A stretch of DNA of 64,000 nt from Micromonospora purpureochromogenes. GTDB taxonomy: Bacteria; Actinomycetota; Actinomycetes; Mycobacteriales; Micromonosporaceae. The stretch is from NCBI RefSeq assembly GCF_900091515.1, contig NZ_LT607410.1:3720001-3784000 (forward strand). Reading direction: 5' to 3'. A program made the translations under genes and the position numbers. Under the pieces are notes generated by a model. It was not told where the DNA came from, did no database searches, and was given only the letters and a program-made list of their open reading frames with translations. Below, piece by piece: positions 23,978 through 33,482 of this stretch. The stretch's first letter is position 1. Each line of letters begins with the position of its first letter.

Positions 23978-25576
23978 GTGCCCGAACAGCAGACCGCCAC
24001 GACGGGTTGGCGGGCGCCCACCCCGCCCACCCCGGCCGCCCCCGCGCCCACCGGGCGGACGACCGTCCGCGGCTCGCACGCGGCGACCCTCGTCGCCATG
24101 TGCCTGGGTGCGATGGTCACGTTCCTGCACCTCACCGCGACCGTCTCCGCGCTGACCACGATCCAGCGGGACCTGCGGATCGACCCGACCAGCCTGGTCT
24201 GGATCCCCAGCGCCTACACCCTCATGCTGGCCGGCCTCATACTCTCCGCCGCCACGCTCGGCAGCCGGTACGGCCGCAAGCGGATGTTCAGTGTCGGCGT
24301 CGGCGCCATGATGGCCGGAGCCGGCCTGCTCGCCCTGGCCACCGCCCCCGGCTGGGTCGTCGCGGGACAGCTCGTGGCCGGTGCGGGCGGGGCGCTGATC
24401 CTGTCGAACAGCCTGGCGATCCTCGGCGTGACGTTCACCGACCCGCACCGCCGTACCGAGGTCATCACCGCCTGGGCGGCGGCGTCCGGCGTCGGGCTGT
24501 CGGTGGGCCCGCTCATCGCCGGGGCGCTGCTGGCGCACGTCCACTGGCACGGCGTCTTCCTGTCCACCGTGGTGCTCGGCCTGGTCACCCTCGCCGTCAC
24601 CACCCGCTGGGTGGCCGAGTCGCGCCAGCCCACCAGCCGGGTCGACCTGCCCGGCCTGCTGCTGGGCACGCTCGCCGTCGCCGCCGCCGTCTACGCGCTG
24701 ATCGAGGGCGGTCGTAACGGCTACACCAGCCCGACGGTGGCGGCCGCGTGGCTCACCGCCGGCGCCGCGCTCGTCGCCTTCGTCGTGGTCGAGCTGCGTA
24801 CCGCCGCGCCGATGCTGGACGTCCGGCTCTTCCGGTCGCCGTCCTTCAGCGCCGTCATGCTCGTCGCCGCCGTGTCGCTGTTCGGCTTCACCGGCGTGTC
24901 GATCCTGCTGGTGCTCTTCCACGAGCGCGCCCAGGCGCTCAGCCCGCTCGACACCGGCTGGCGGATGCTCGTGGTGTTCGGCCTCTACGCGGTCACCGCC
25001 TTCGCCGCCGGTCAGGCGATCCGCCGCACCGGCTTCAAGGCGCCGCTCACCCTCGGCCTGCTGCTCGGCGGCCTGGCCAGCCTGGGCCTGTCCACCCACA
25101 CGCCGGGCACCCCGTTCAGCCAGAGCTGGCCGCTGCTCGCGCTCTTCGGCGCCGCCTGCGGCCTGGTCGCCGCGCCGGCCACCGCGGCGGCGCTGGCCAG
25201 CGTCGCGCCCGCGCAGGCGAGCATGGCCGCCGCGGCGGTCAACACCGCGCGCCAGTTCGGCGCCGTGATGGGCGCGTCGCTGCTGGGTACCCTGCTGAGC
25301 ACCACGCTGATCGCCGACCTGCCGGGCCGGCTCGCCGCCCACGGCGTACCCGAATCCACGCGGACGGCCGTGCAAACGGCCGTGCGCGCCGGCACCGGCG
25401 ACACCGCGACGACGCCCGGGCCGGTGCGGCAGGCGCTCGCCGAGTCCCTGAACGCCGGCGTGCAGGCCGGGCTGCGGGTCAACGGCGTCGTCTTCCTCGC
25501 CGCCGCCGTCCTGGCGCTCGCCGTCGTCCGCAACCGGCCGCACCGGCACCAGCCGGCGGCCGACGACCGGCGGTGA
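23978..25576 (+). CDS. MFS transporter, DHA2 (EmrB/QacA) drug efflux type
   Basis: 532 residues with about 14 hydrophobic segments, the DHA2 size and layout. Family signatures: TIQRDLRIDPTSLVWIPSAY (TM2 entry), GSRYGRKRMF (motif A) and SGVGLSVGPLIAGALL (motif C of antiporters). Expected to export small hydrophobic compounds by proton antiport. GTG 23978 has AAGGAG 5 nt upstream. Likely co-regulated with the SDR by HxlR, a common pairing in electrophile or antibiotic response. Confidence 0.9.
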   Translation: MPEQQTATTGWRAPTPPTPAAPAPTGRTTVRGSHAATLVAMCLGAMVTFLHLTATVSALTTIQRDLRIDPTSLVWIPSAYTLMLAGLILSAATLGSRYGRKRMFSVGVGAMMAGAGLLALATAPGWVVAGQLVAGAGGALILSNSLAILGVTFTDPHRRTEVITAWAAASGVGLSVGPLIAGALLAHVHWHGVFLSTVVLGLVTLAVTTRWVAESRQPTSRVDLPGLLLGTLAVAAAVYALIEGGRNGYTSPTVAAAWLTAGAALVAFVVVELRTAAPMLDVRLFRSPSFSAVMLVAAVSLFGFTGVSILLVLFHERAQALSPLDTGWRMLVVFGLYAVTAFAAGQAIRRTGFKAPLTLGLLLGGLASLGLSTHTPGTPFSQSWPLLALFGAACGLVAAPATAAALASVAPAQASMAAAAVNTARQFGAVMGASLLGTLLSTTLIADLPGRLAAHGVPESTRTAVQTAVRAGTGDTATTPGPVRQALAESLNAGVQAGLRVNGVVFLAAAVLALAVVRNRPHRHQPAADDRR

Positions 25577-25806
25577 GGCCGCGGCCGTGAAACCGAGCGG
25601 TACCTGGTGATGATCGCGGGGTGGTGGTCACCTCGGTGGCCGCCGAGCTGGCCATCACCCCGCCGACCGAGCGGCGCCCCGGGCCGGCCGTTGGAGGTGC
25701 GGGCGGGGAGCGGTTCGGGGCCGATCGGATCGGCCGGGCCGCTGCTATCGTCGGCGTCCCGGGCGGCGACCGGCCGGCCCGGCCAGCCACGAACAGGCGG
25801 TCGCCG

Positions 25807-26472
25807 GTGTCCCGAGCACGTGTCCTCCTCCCGCCGGCGCTGCTGGGCGTCGTCCTGGTCGCGCTGGTCGTCTCCGGCATCCGGCCGTACGACCGGCTGA
25901 CCTGGCTGCTGGAGACGGTGTGGGTGATCGTCGGGATCCCGGTGCTGCTGCTCACCTGGCGCCGCTTCCCACTGACCACACTGCTGTGCTGCCTGCTCGC
26001 GGCGCACGCGATCGTCCTGATCGTCGGCGGTCACCACACCTACGCGCGTACCCCGGTGGGCAACTGGGTGCGGGACCTGTTCGACCTGTCCCGCAACCCG
26101 TACGACCGGCTCGGCCACTTCGCGCAGGGCTTCGTGCCGGCCATCCTGATCCGCGAGATCCTGGTCCGCCGTTCGCCGTTGCGGGGCAGCCGGTGGCTCG
26201 CGCCGCTGGTGGTCTGCGCCTGCCTGGCCTTCAGCGCCGTGTTCGAGATGTTCGAGTGGTGGTCGGCGGTGGTGGCGGGTTCGGCGGCGGACGACTTCCT
26301 CGCCACCCAGGGCGACGTCTGGGACACCCAGTGGGACATGTTCCTGGCGCTGGTCGGCGCGATCACCTCGCTGGCCCTGCTGAGCCGCCTGCACGACCGC
26401 GAACTCCCGCCGCCGCCCGCCGATCCCCGCCGGTCGCCGGTGGGGTCCGACCAGCCGAGGATGACCGCGTGA
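25807..26472 (+). CDS. DUF2238 (YjdF-like) integral membrane protein
   Basis: 221 residues, six hydrophobic segments. It matches the DUF2238 pattern: GGHHTYARTPVGNW, NPYDRLGHFAQGFVPA, FSAVFEMFEWW, GDVWDTQWDM. Function unknown. GTG 25807 follows AGGCGG. Its stop overlaps the GTG of the next gene (GTGA), so the two are probably translationally coupled. The 25577-25806 gap holds no other gene. Confidence 0.85.
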   Translation: MSRARVLLPPALLGVVLVALVVSGIRPYDRLTWLLETVWVIVGIPVLLLTWRRFPLTTLLCCLLAAHAIVLIVGGHHTYARTPVGNWVRDLFDLSRNPYDRLGHFAQGFVPAILIREILVRRSPLRGSRWLAPLVVCACLAFSAVFEMFEWWSAVVAGSAADDFLATQGDVWDTQWDMFLALVGAITSLALLSRLHDRELPPPPADPRRSPVGSDQPRMTA

Positions 26473-27185
26473 CGGTCGGTCGCCGGCCGGGTGTCGCACT
26501 GCTGGGCACCGCGGCGCTGGAACGGTCTGCCGTGGTGGCCAACAACGCGATGAACCGCGAACGGCAGCTGGCCGGGGTCAACAGCTACGCCAGGGAGCTG
26601 GGCTTCAACCCCGTCGACGTGCTCACCGACCGGCTCACCGGCGCCGCCACCGCCGGCTGGCTGGACCTCTGCTGCGGTACGGGCCGGGCGCTGATCCAGG
26701 CGGCCGGGGAGCTGCGCCGGGTCGGGTTGACCGAGCGCACCACTCTCGTCGGGGTCGACCTGGTGGACGCCTTCGGCCCGGCGCCGACACCGCCGGCGAA
26801 CCTGCGACTGGTCTGCGCCTCCGTCGCCACCTGGGCACCGGACCGGCCGTTCGACCTGATCACCTGCCTGCACGGACTGCACTACGTCGGGGACAAGCTC
26901 GCCGTCCTGGCCAGCGCCGCCGACTGGCTGACGCCCGAGGGCCGGTTCGTGGCCGATTTGGACCTGTCCAGCATCCGGCTCGCCGACGGGCGCCCCGCCG
27001 GGCGACGCCTCACCGCGCTGCTGCGTGACGCCGGCTTCGGCTACGACTCCCGCCGCCGCCGGATCAGCCGCACCGGCCGCGGCGAGGTCCGCCTCCCGTA
27101 CCGTCTCCTCGGCGCCGACGACCGCGCGGGCCCCAACTACACCGGCCAGCCGGCGGTCCACTCCCACCACGCCGAGGAGCGCTGA
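26469..27185 (+). CDS. Class I SAM-dependent methyltransferase
   Basis: 238 residues. Motif I LDLCCGTGRALI, acidic end of beta-2 VGVDL, and the motif IV region FDLITCLHGLHYVGDK support a Rossmann-fold methyltransferase. The N-terminal NRERQLAGVNSYARELGF is a recognisable family opening. The substrate is not readable. Start GTG 26469 overlaps the upstream stop; a GTG about 22 codons later is possible. Confidence 0.8.
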   Translation: MTVGRRPGVALLGTAALERSAVVANNAMNRERQLAGVNSYARELGFNPVDVLTDRLTGAATAGWLDLCCGTGRALIQAAGELRRVGLTERTTLVGVDLVDAFGPAPTPPANLRLVCASVATWAPDRPFDLITCLHGLHYVGDKLAVLASAADWLTPEGRFVADLDLSSIRLADGRPAGRRLTALLRDAGFGYDSRRRRISRTGRGEVRLPYRLLGADDRAGPNYTGQPAVHSHHAEER

Positions 27186-27410
27186 CCGCGTCCCGCTCCT
27201 CGCTTAGGCCGACCGGCTCGCCGGCGGGACCGGCCGTCTCTCCAACCGGGTCGCCGGCCCGCCCGCCAGCCCGGGCGCGAGCTGCCCCGGGTGTGCCGGC
27301 CGGAGGGTGTCCGCCGCTCGGGGGACTGGTGATTTCACCGATGCGGGGGCCACCTGCTCCACCGAACACTGATCCACGTCGATATGCCCCGACTGCAGGG
27401 AGTGCCCGAC

Positions 27411-28307
27411 GTGTCATCACCAACCACCACCCGTCCCCGTTCCGCCGTCCGCGCCGCCGGTCTGGCCGTGGCGGCCGTCCTGGCCGCCGTGGGCGGCCTG
27501 GCCGCAGCGCCGGCTGCGCAGGCCGCCGACAACCCGTACGAGCGCGGTCCCGCCCCGACCGTCGCCCTCCTGGAGGCCAGCCGCGGTCCCTTCGCCACCG
27601 CGTCGCAGAGCGTCTCCTCGCTCAGCGTGACCGGCTTCGGTGGGGGAGTCATCTACTACCCGACCAGCACCAGCGAGGGCACTTTCGGTGCCATCGCCAT
27701 CTCGCCCGGCTACACCGCCGCCTGGTCCAGCATCAGCTGGCTCGGTCCGCGGATCGCCTCGCACGGCTTCGTGGTGATCGGCATCGAGACCAACAGCCGC
27801 CTCGACCAGCCGGACAGCCGCGGCCGGCAACTGCTCGCCGCGCTCGACTACCTGGTGGAGCGCAGTTCGGTGCGGAGCCGGATCGACGGCACCCGGCTGG
27901 CCGTCGCCGGCCACTCGATGGGCGGCGGGGGCAGCCTGGAGGCCGCCGTCTCCCGGCCGTCGCTGCAGGCCGCCGTGCCGCTCGCACCGTGGAACCTGGA
28001 CAAGACCTGGTCCGACGTCCGGGTGCCGACGCTGATCGTCGGCGGCGAGAGCGACACCGTCGCGCCGGTCTCGTCGCACTCGGAGCCGTTCTACAGCAGC
28101 ATCCCGGCCTCGTCGGAGAAGGCCTACCTGGAGCTCAACGGGGCTAGCCACTTCTTCCCGCAGACGGTGAACACCCCCACCGCCCGGCAGATGGTGGCCT
28201 GGTTGAAGCGGTTCGTCGACAACGACACCCGCTACGAGCAGTTCCTCTGCCCGGGACCGAGCGGCCTGGCGATCGAGGAGTACCGCAACACCTGCCCGAG
28301 CGCCTGA
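27411..28307 (+). CDS. Secreted cutinase / PET-hydrolase-like alpha/beta hydrolase
   Basis: 298 residues: signal peptide to about residue 42, then a ~256-residue core beginning [10 protein letters not shown]. Catalytic triad Ser169 (GHSMGGGG), Asp215 (ESDTVAPV) and His247 (GASHFFP). The oxyanion Tyr (SPGYTA), Met after the catalytic Ser, Trp of PWNLDKTW, and the C-terminal Cys pair (EQFLCPG ... NTCP) match thermophilic actinobacterial cutinases that hydrolyse polyesters, including PET. GTG 27411 with GGGAG upstream; ATG 27384 is a weaker alternative. Only one disulfide is present (type I). Confidence 0.9.
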   Translation: MSSPTTTRPRSAVRAAGLAVAAVLAAVGGLAAAPAAQAADNPYERGPAPTVALLEASRGPFATASQSVSSLSVTGFGGGVIYYPTSTSEGTFGAIAISPGYTAAWSSISWLGPRIASHGFVVIGIETNSRLDQPDSRGRQLLAALDYLVERSSVRSRIDGTRLAVAGHSMGGGGSLEAAVSRPSLQAAVPLAPWNLDKTWSDVRVPTLIVGGESDTVAPVSSHSEPFYSSIPASSEKAYLELNGASHFFPQTVNTPTARQMVAWLKRFVDNDTRYEQFLCPGPSGLAIEEYRNTCPSA

Positions 28308-28315
28308 CGCGCTCC

Positions 28316-28343
28316 GGGGCGGCCGCCGATCGGCGGCCGCCCC
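28316..28343. terminator. Terminator after the cutinase gene
   Basis: Perfect 12-bp stem GGGGCGGCCGCC / GGCGGCCGCCCC with GATC loop, 8 nt after the stop codon. Confidence 0.75.
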
Positions 28344-28658
28344 GCCGTGTCCGGCCCGGGCCGACCTGCCCGCCCAGGGCCGACACGGCCACCTTCCCCG
28401 CCGGCCGGCAGCCGTCCCGGTGCCGCGGAGCGGCTCGACGGTGGACGGCAGACCTCAAAAGCCGCACTCGCAGTGCCGACATCCGCCGGTATTCCGGCGG
28501 GAGGTGCGCCTCACTCGCCCCGGCCGCTGGGCGGGCCTCCGCCCGCCGTGATTTCGCGACGGTCGCCTCCCTGCCGGCCAAGGGAACGACGCCGCCCAGC
28601 GGACGGCGCGCACCAGTCAACTCTTTCCAACAGGTTTCCGATAAGTGACACTCGATGC
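28344..28658. other. Gene-free upstream region of the LuxR-type regulator
   Basis: About 310 bp without a supportable gene. The last ~50 bp are markedly A/T-richer than the surroundings (ACTCTTTCCAACAGG, GATAAGTGACA) and probably hold the promoter of the regulator gene. No confident -35/-10 pair. Confidence 0.35.
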
Positions 28659-28672
28659 ATGGTTACTGCATC
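28654..28672. promoter_or_regulatory. Inverted repeat spanning the LuxR-type start codon
   Basis: GATGCA-TGGTTAC-TGCATC: 6-bp arms, 7-nt centre, with the start ATG (28659) inside it. As RNA it would place the start codon in a small hairpin; as DNA it could be an operator. Confidence 0.3.
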
Positions 28673-31409
28673 AACAGTGCAACTAACCGTGCTGCGGGGC
28701 CGCGACGACGAGTGCGCCGCGATCCGGCGGCTGCTGACCGACCTGCCCGGCGGCGGGGGAGCGCTGCTCCTGCAGGGCGAGCCCGGCTCCGGGCGGACCG
28801 CACTGGTCGATCACGCCCACCGGCACGCCGACGGGTGCACCGTCCTGGCCGGCGTCGGGCTCGCCGAGGAGGCCGCGCTGCCGTACGCGGGACTGCAACG
28901 GCTGCTGGAGCCTGTGCTGGACCAGGCCCGCACGCTCCCCGAGCAGCAACGCCGGGTGCTGCGGCGCGCGCTGGCCGGCGCGGGCTGCCCGGCCCACCGG
29001 CGGCTGGCCCTCTCCATGGCCGTGCTCGGGCTGCTCGCCGCCGCCGCCCGGGACCGCCCCGTACTGTGCACGATGGACGACGTCGACCGGGGCGACCAGC
29101 CGACCGCGGAGGTGTTGGCGTTCGTCGCCCGACGCCTGCACCACCTCCGGGTGGCCGTGCTGCTCACCACGGCCACGGACGCCGTCGTCGGGGGGATACC
29201 CGGTCACCGGCTCCGCCCGCTGGACGACCGCGCCAGTGCCGCGCTGCTCGCCGACCGGCTGACCGGACAACCGGTGGCCCCGCCGGTGGCGGCGGCGCTC
29301 GGCGCGGTCGCCGGGGGCAACCCGCAGGCCCTGGTCGACCTCGCCGCCGTGCTCACCCCCGGCCAGTGCCGGGGCGAGGAGCCGGCGCCCGCGGCGCCGC
29401 CGACCGACGGCGGGCTGGGCCGCGGCTACCGGAGCCGCCTGGAGCCGCTGCCGGCCGAGACCCGGCGCGTCCTGCTGCTCGCCGCGCTCGACGAGGAGGG
29501 CGAGCCGGGCACCCTGCTCCGGGCGGCGCGGGCCGCCGGCACGACCGTCGAGGCGCTCGCCCCGGCCGAACTCGCCGGCCTGCTCCGCGTCGAACCGGGC
29601 CGGGTCACCTTCCCGCAACCCCTGGCCCGCGCCATGGTGCGCGGCGCCGAGCCACTGGCCGAGCGGCGCGCCGCGCACCTGCTGCTCGCCGGGGCGCTCG
29701 ACGGTCCCGGTCAGCGGCTGCGCCGGGCCGTGCACCTCGCCGCCGCCGCGGAGGGCCACGACCCTGGCCTGGCCGCGGAGCTGGAGCAGGCCGCGGCCGA
29801 CGACAGGGTCGGCGGGGACGCCGCCTCGGCGGCCCTGCAACGCGCCGCCGAACTCACCGACGACCCGGCCCGCGCCGCCGCCCGGCTGGTGGCCGCCGCT
29901 CGGTACGCCTGGTCGGCCGGCCGGTCCCAGCGCGCCCGCCTGCTGCTGGGAAACCTTCCCGCCGCCGGGCCGACCGTGACCGGGCGGGCCGCACTGCTGC
30001 GCGGGGAAGTGGACCTGCGCGCCGGCCGCGCCCGGTCCGCGCTGACCGCGCTGCTGGCCGCCGCGGACACGCTGGCGGGCACCGACCGCGCGCTGGCCCT
30101 CGGCGCGCTGGTCCGCGCCGGCGAGGCGGTCTGCTTCTCCGGCGACCAGTACCGCTACGCCGAGGTGGCCCGGCGGGCGGAGCCGCTGCGCCGCCCCGGG
30201 GACCCGCCCGCGACGGAGCTGCTGAGCGCCTACCTCGCCGGGGTGGCGGCGACGCTGCGCGGCGATCACGAGCGGGCCGGGCCGGCGCTGCGCCGCGCGG
30301 TGGTCCTCGGTGGACACCTGGCCGGACCAGCGCTCACCCCGGCGGCGCTGACCTGCGCGGCGGCGGCCGGCCTGCTGGTGGCCGTGGACGGCGCGGCGCA
30401 CCGGCTCGCCGAGCGCGCCGTCGAGCTGGCGCACGACCGTGGGGAACTGTCCGCCCTGCCGCGCGCACTGGAGCTGCGGGCGGCCGCCGAGTACTGGCTG
30501 GGTCGGCACGACGCCGCGGCGGACACCTCGCGGGAGGGACTGCGGATCGCCCGCGACACCGGTCAGGACAACTGGGCCGGGGTGCACCTGGGCATGCTGG
30601 CGGTGCTCGCCGCGGTTCGCGCCGACCGGGACACCAGCCTGCGCCGGGTCCGCGAGATCGGCGAGAACCCGGGCGGACACAGCCGGCCGCGCGCCTTCGC
30701 CCAGTGGGCGCTGGCCGTGCTCGATCTGGCCGCCGGTCGGCACGCCGCCGCCGCGGGGCGGCTGACCGCCCTGGCCCGACCCGGCACCGGCCGGGGGCAG
30801 GTGCTCGTCCAGGTGATGGCCACCCCGTACCTGGTCGAGGCGGCCGCCGCCGGCGGAGACCGGGCGGCGGCCGGCGCCGCGCTCGCCGTCTTCGACCGGT
30901 GGGCCAGCAGCACGGCGAGCCCGTCGCGCCGAGCCCTCTCCGCGCGCTGCCACGCCCTGCTCGCGCCCCGGGGCAGCGCCGAGGCCGAGCGGGAGTTCCG
31001 GGCCGCGGTGCGGCTGCACCCGGCCGACGCCGACGCGTTCGAGCGGGCCCGCACCGAGCTGCTGCTCGGCCGCGAGCTGCGGCGCAGCCGGCGACCCCGG
31101 GACGCGCGGGAACACCTGCACGACGCCCGGGAGGCGTTCACCCTGATCGGGGCGACCACCTGGGCGGAGCAGGCGGCCGCCGAACTGCGGGCGGCCGGGG
31201 AGTCGGTCGGCGCGCCGGACCGGTCGGCGGCCCGACTGCTCACCGGACAGCAACTGCGGATCGCCCAACTGGTCGCCGAGGGCGCCACGAACCGGGAGAT
31301 CGCGGCGCGGATGTTCCTCTCCACCCGCACCGTCGACCACCACCTGCGCAACATCTTCCACCGGCTCGGCATCCGCTCCCGCACCGAACTGGCCCGCGCC
31401 CTCTCCTGA
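28659..31409 (+). CDS. LuxR-family regulator with N-terminal AAA/STAND ATPase domain (LAL type)
   Basis: 916 residues. Walker A GEPGSGRT at about 40-47, Walker B-like LCTMDDVDRG near 136, a long helical TPR-like middle region, and a C-terminal LuxR helix-turn-helix (LTGQQLRIAQLVAEGATNREIA ... STRTVDHHLRNIFHRLGI). LAL regulators activate carbohydrate or secondary-metabolite operons; the target is not evident. ATG 28659 lacks a good ribosome-binding site. Monocistronic. Confidence 0.88.
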   Translation: MVTASTVQLTVLRGRDDECAAIRRLLTDLPGGGGALLLQGEPGSGRTALVDHAHRHADGCTVLAGVGLAEEAALPYAGLQRLLEPVLDQARTLPEQQRRVLRRALAGAGCPAHRRLALSMAVLGLLAAAARDRPVLCTMDDVDRGDQPTAEVLAFVARRLHHLRVAVLLTTATDAVVGGIPGHRLRPLDDRASAALLADRLTGQPVAPPVAAALGAVAGGNPQALVDLAAVLTPGQCRGEEPAPAAPPTDGGLGRGYRSRLEPLPAETRRVLLLAALDEEGEPGTLLRAARAAGTTVEALAPAELAGLLRVEPGRVTFPQPLARAMVRGAEPLAERRAAHLLLAGALDGPGQRLRRAVHLAAAAEGHDPGLAAELEQAAADDRVGGDAASAALQRAAELTDDPARAAARLVAAARYAWSAGRSQRARLLLGNLPAAGPTVTGRAALLRGEVDLRAGRARSALTALLAAADTLAGTDRALALGALVRAGEAVCFSGDQYRYAEVARRAEPLRRPGDPPATELLSAYLAGVAATLRGDHERAGPALRRAVVLGGHLAGPALTPAALTCAAAAGLLVAVDGAAHRLAERAVELAHDRGELSALPRALELRAAAEYWLGRHDAAADTSREGLRIARDTGQDNWAGVHLGMLAVLAAVRADRDTSLRRVREIGENPGGHSRPRAFAQWALAVLDLAAGRHAAAAGRLTALARPGTGRGQVLVQVMATPYLVEAAAAGGDRAAAGAALAVFDRWASSTASPSRRALSARCHALLAPRGSAEAEREFRAAVRLHPADADAFERARTELLLGRELRRSRRPRDAREHLHDAREAFTLIGATTWAEQAAAELRAAGESVGAPDRSAARLLTGQQLRIAQLVAEGATNREIAARMFLSTRTVDHHLRNIFHRLGIRSRTELARALS

Positions 31410-31519
31410 CGCTGCCGGGTCGGCGTGGCCCCCCGACGGCCGCCGCCGCTCCAGACCAGCCCCGCGCCCGACGCTGTCACCGACGCAGCCGTCCACGCCG
31501 CTCAGCACCGGCTTCCGGG

Positions 31520-31696
31520 TCAGGCCGAAGGCGGCGACACGGGGGCGGTCGGCGCGGGTGGACGTACCGGTGGCCAGGCGGCCGGGATGCGTTCCAGCAG
31601 TCCGCCGGCGAAGACGTCGCGCAACCCGAGCGGCTTGAGGTGGACGTACTGCGCTTGGTCCTGCTCGGCTGCCGGCACGGACTCCCGGTGTGCCAT
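31520..31696 (-). CDS. Small protein (58 aa) with strong ribosome-binding site, unknown
   Basis: 58 codons, divergent from the CoA transferase. ATG 31696 is preceded by TTGGAGGACACG, a near-ideal ribosome-binding site, so translation is likely. The N-terminal half is polar (MAHRESVPAAEQDQAQYVHL), the middle reads LGLRDVFAGGLLERIPAAW, and the end is a Pro-rich tail. No Cys and no signal peptide. I recognise no family; a leader/core peptide layout is conceivable but no maturation genes are adjacent. Confidence 0.5.
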   Translation of the reverse strand: MAHRESVPAAEQDQAQYVHLKPLGLRDVFAGGLLERIPAAWPPVRPPAPTAPVSPPSA

Positions 31697-31776
31697 CGTG
31701 TCCTCCAACCGGTGGGGCGGCACCGATGCGCACCGAGGCCGTGGACCGGCAGCCACGGCGGGGAAGGGGAGTGGCG

Positions 31777-32913
31777 ATGGGGGAGCAGCGGACCGGACCG
31801 CTCGCCGGCGTCCTCGTCGCGGACTTCTCGCGCATCCTCGCCGGGCCGTACGCGACGATGCTCCTGGCCGACCTCGGCGCCGACGTGATCAAGGTGGAGG
31901 GGCCTGGCGGGGACGACACCCGGGCCTGGACGCCGCCGGCGCGCGAGGGTGTCTCCACCTACTACCTCGGCGTGAACCGCAACAAGCGCTCGATCGCGCT
32001 CGACCTCGCCGACCCCGACGACCTGGCCGTCGCCCGGGAACTCGCCCGCCGCGCGGACGTCATGATCGAGAACTTCCGCCCCGGCGGCCTGCGCCGCTTC
32101 GGCCTCGACTACGACAGCGTGGCGGCCGGCAACGACCGGATCGTCTACGCCTCCGTCAGCGGCTTCGGCCCGCACGGCGGAGCGCACCTGCCCGGCTACG
32201 ACCTGATGGTCCAGGCGGCGTCGGGCCTGATGAGCCTCACCGGCGACGCCGACGGTCCGCCGTACAAGGCCGGCGTCGCCGTGTTCGACGTGATCGCCGG
32301 CCTGCACGCGGCGGTCGGCATCCTCGCCGCCCTGCACCACCGGGACCGCACCGGCGTCGGCCAGCACGTCGAGGTCAACCTGCTCTCCTCGGCGCTGTCC
32401 GGTCTGGTCAACCACACCAGCGGGTACGTCGCGGGCGGCGCGGCGCCGTACCGGATGGGCAACGCCCACCCGAGCCTGTTCCCGTACGAGCCGTTGCCCA
32501 CCGCCGACGGCGACCTCGTCGTCATCGCCGGGAACGACGGCCAGTTCCGCCGGCTGTGCCAGGTGCTCGGCGTGCCCGAGCTGGCTGACGACCCCCGGTT
32601 CGGGCGCAACCAGGACCGCACCGTGCACCGGGACGCCCTGCGCCCGATCCTGGTGGCGCGGTTGGCCCGGCGGACCCGGGACGAGTGGTTCCGCGACCTC
32701 ACCGCCGCCGGCGTGCCGTGCGCCCCGATCACCACCGTCGACGGCGGGGTGGCGCTGGCCCAGGAGCTCGGGCTCGACCCGGTGGTGGCGGCCGGCGGCG
32801 TGCCCGGCGTCCGACACCCGATCGCCTTCTCCGAAACCCCGCCGCGCTACGACCTGCCGCCGCCCGGCCTCGACGAGCACGGCGACGACATCCGAGCCTG
32901 GCTCACCGGCTGA
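31777..32913 (+). CDS. CaiB/BaiF family (class III) CoA-transferase
   Basis: 378 residues. Typical opening LAGVLVADFSRILAGPYATMLLADLGADVIKVEGPGGDD, then GVNRNKRSIALDL, FRPGGLRRFGLDYD, and MGNAHPSLFPYEP near the hinge. Class III enzymes move CoA between acyl chains through an Asp-bound anhydride. Substrate unknown. ATG 31777 follows GGGGAG. Stand-alone. Confidence 0.9.
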   Translation: MGEQRTGPLAGVLVADFSRILAGPYATMLLADLGADVIKVEGPGGDDTRAWTPPAREGVSTYYLGVNRNKRSIALDLADPDDLAVARELARRADVMIENFRPGGLRRFGLDYDSVAAGNDRIVYASVSGFGPHGGAHLPGYDLMVQAASGLMSLTGDADGPPYKAGVAVFDVIAGLHAAVGILAALHHRDRTGVGQHVEVNLLSSALSGLVNHTSGYVAGGAAPYRMGNAHPSLFPYEPLPTADGDLVVIAGNDGQFRRLCQVLGVPELADDPRFGRNQDRTVHRDALRPILVARLARRTRDEWFRDLTAAGVPCAPITTVDGGVALAQELGLDPVVAAGGVPGVRHPIAFSETPPRYDLPPPGLDEHGDDIRAWLTG

Positions 32914-32985
32914 GGCGTCGCCGCGCGACGGCGCTGGACGACGACGAACCTGCCCCGCGATCCGATGCGCGGTCCCGGCAGGCGA

Positions 32986-33432
32986 TCAGTCAGACCTGCC
33001 ACCGGCTTGAGCGGAGCGCTCCCGCCGCCGCTGCCCGCGAGACGTGACCGGCAGGCCACCGGCCACCAGTCGGTGCAGTGCCGCCAGCGGGATCACCCCG
33101 ACCGGGTACCAGAGCAGATCGACCGGATCGAACTGGACTCCGAGCGCCAGCCGCGCGACCAGACTCCGCGCCGACAACTCCGCCGGGACCCCGGTCAGCT
33201 GCGCGCATTCCACCACCCAGCAGAACAGCACCGCGATCACCCCGACCGGCGCCGGCGCCAGCCGCGGCCAGAGGAACAACACCCCCGCCCACACCATCGA
33301 GGCGTACAGGGCGGTGCCGGAGTACTGCCGCAACGCGCCGTCGTCGACGGCGCGGATGGCCAGGGCCACGCCGAGGAAGAGCGCCGCCGCCACCGGCATG
33401 AGCAGCCGGACGGTCCTGGGCGTGATCGACAT
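32986..33432 (-). CDS. DUF2809-like small membrane protein
   Basis: 148 residues, four hydrophobic segments. FLWPRLAPAPVGVIAVLFCWVVECAQLTGVPAELSARS and DLLWYPVGVIPL resemble DUF2809 proteins; function unknown. ATG 33432 has TAGCAT 7 nt upstream on the coding strand, a leaderless arrangement; GTG 33450 is an alternative. Basic C-terminal tail (RGQRRRERSA). Confidence 0.7.
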   Translation of the reverse strand: MSITPRTVRLLMPVAAALFLGVALAIRAVDDGALRQYSGTALYASMVWAGVLFLWPRLAPAPVGVIAVLFCWVVECAQLTGVPAELSARSLVARLALGVQFDPVDLLWYPVGVIPLAALHRLVAGGLPVTSRGQRRRERSAQAGGRSD

Positions 33433-33482
33433 TTCGGGGATGCTAGTCACCGCACGTCGAGGACACCGCCCCTGTCCCCGGG

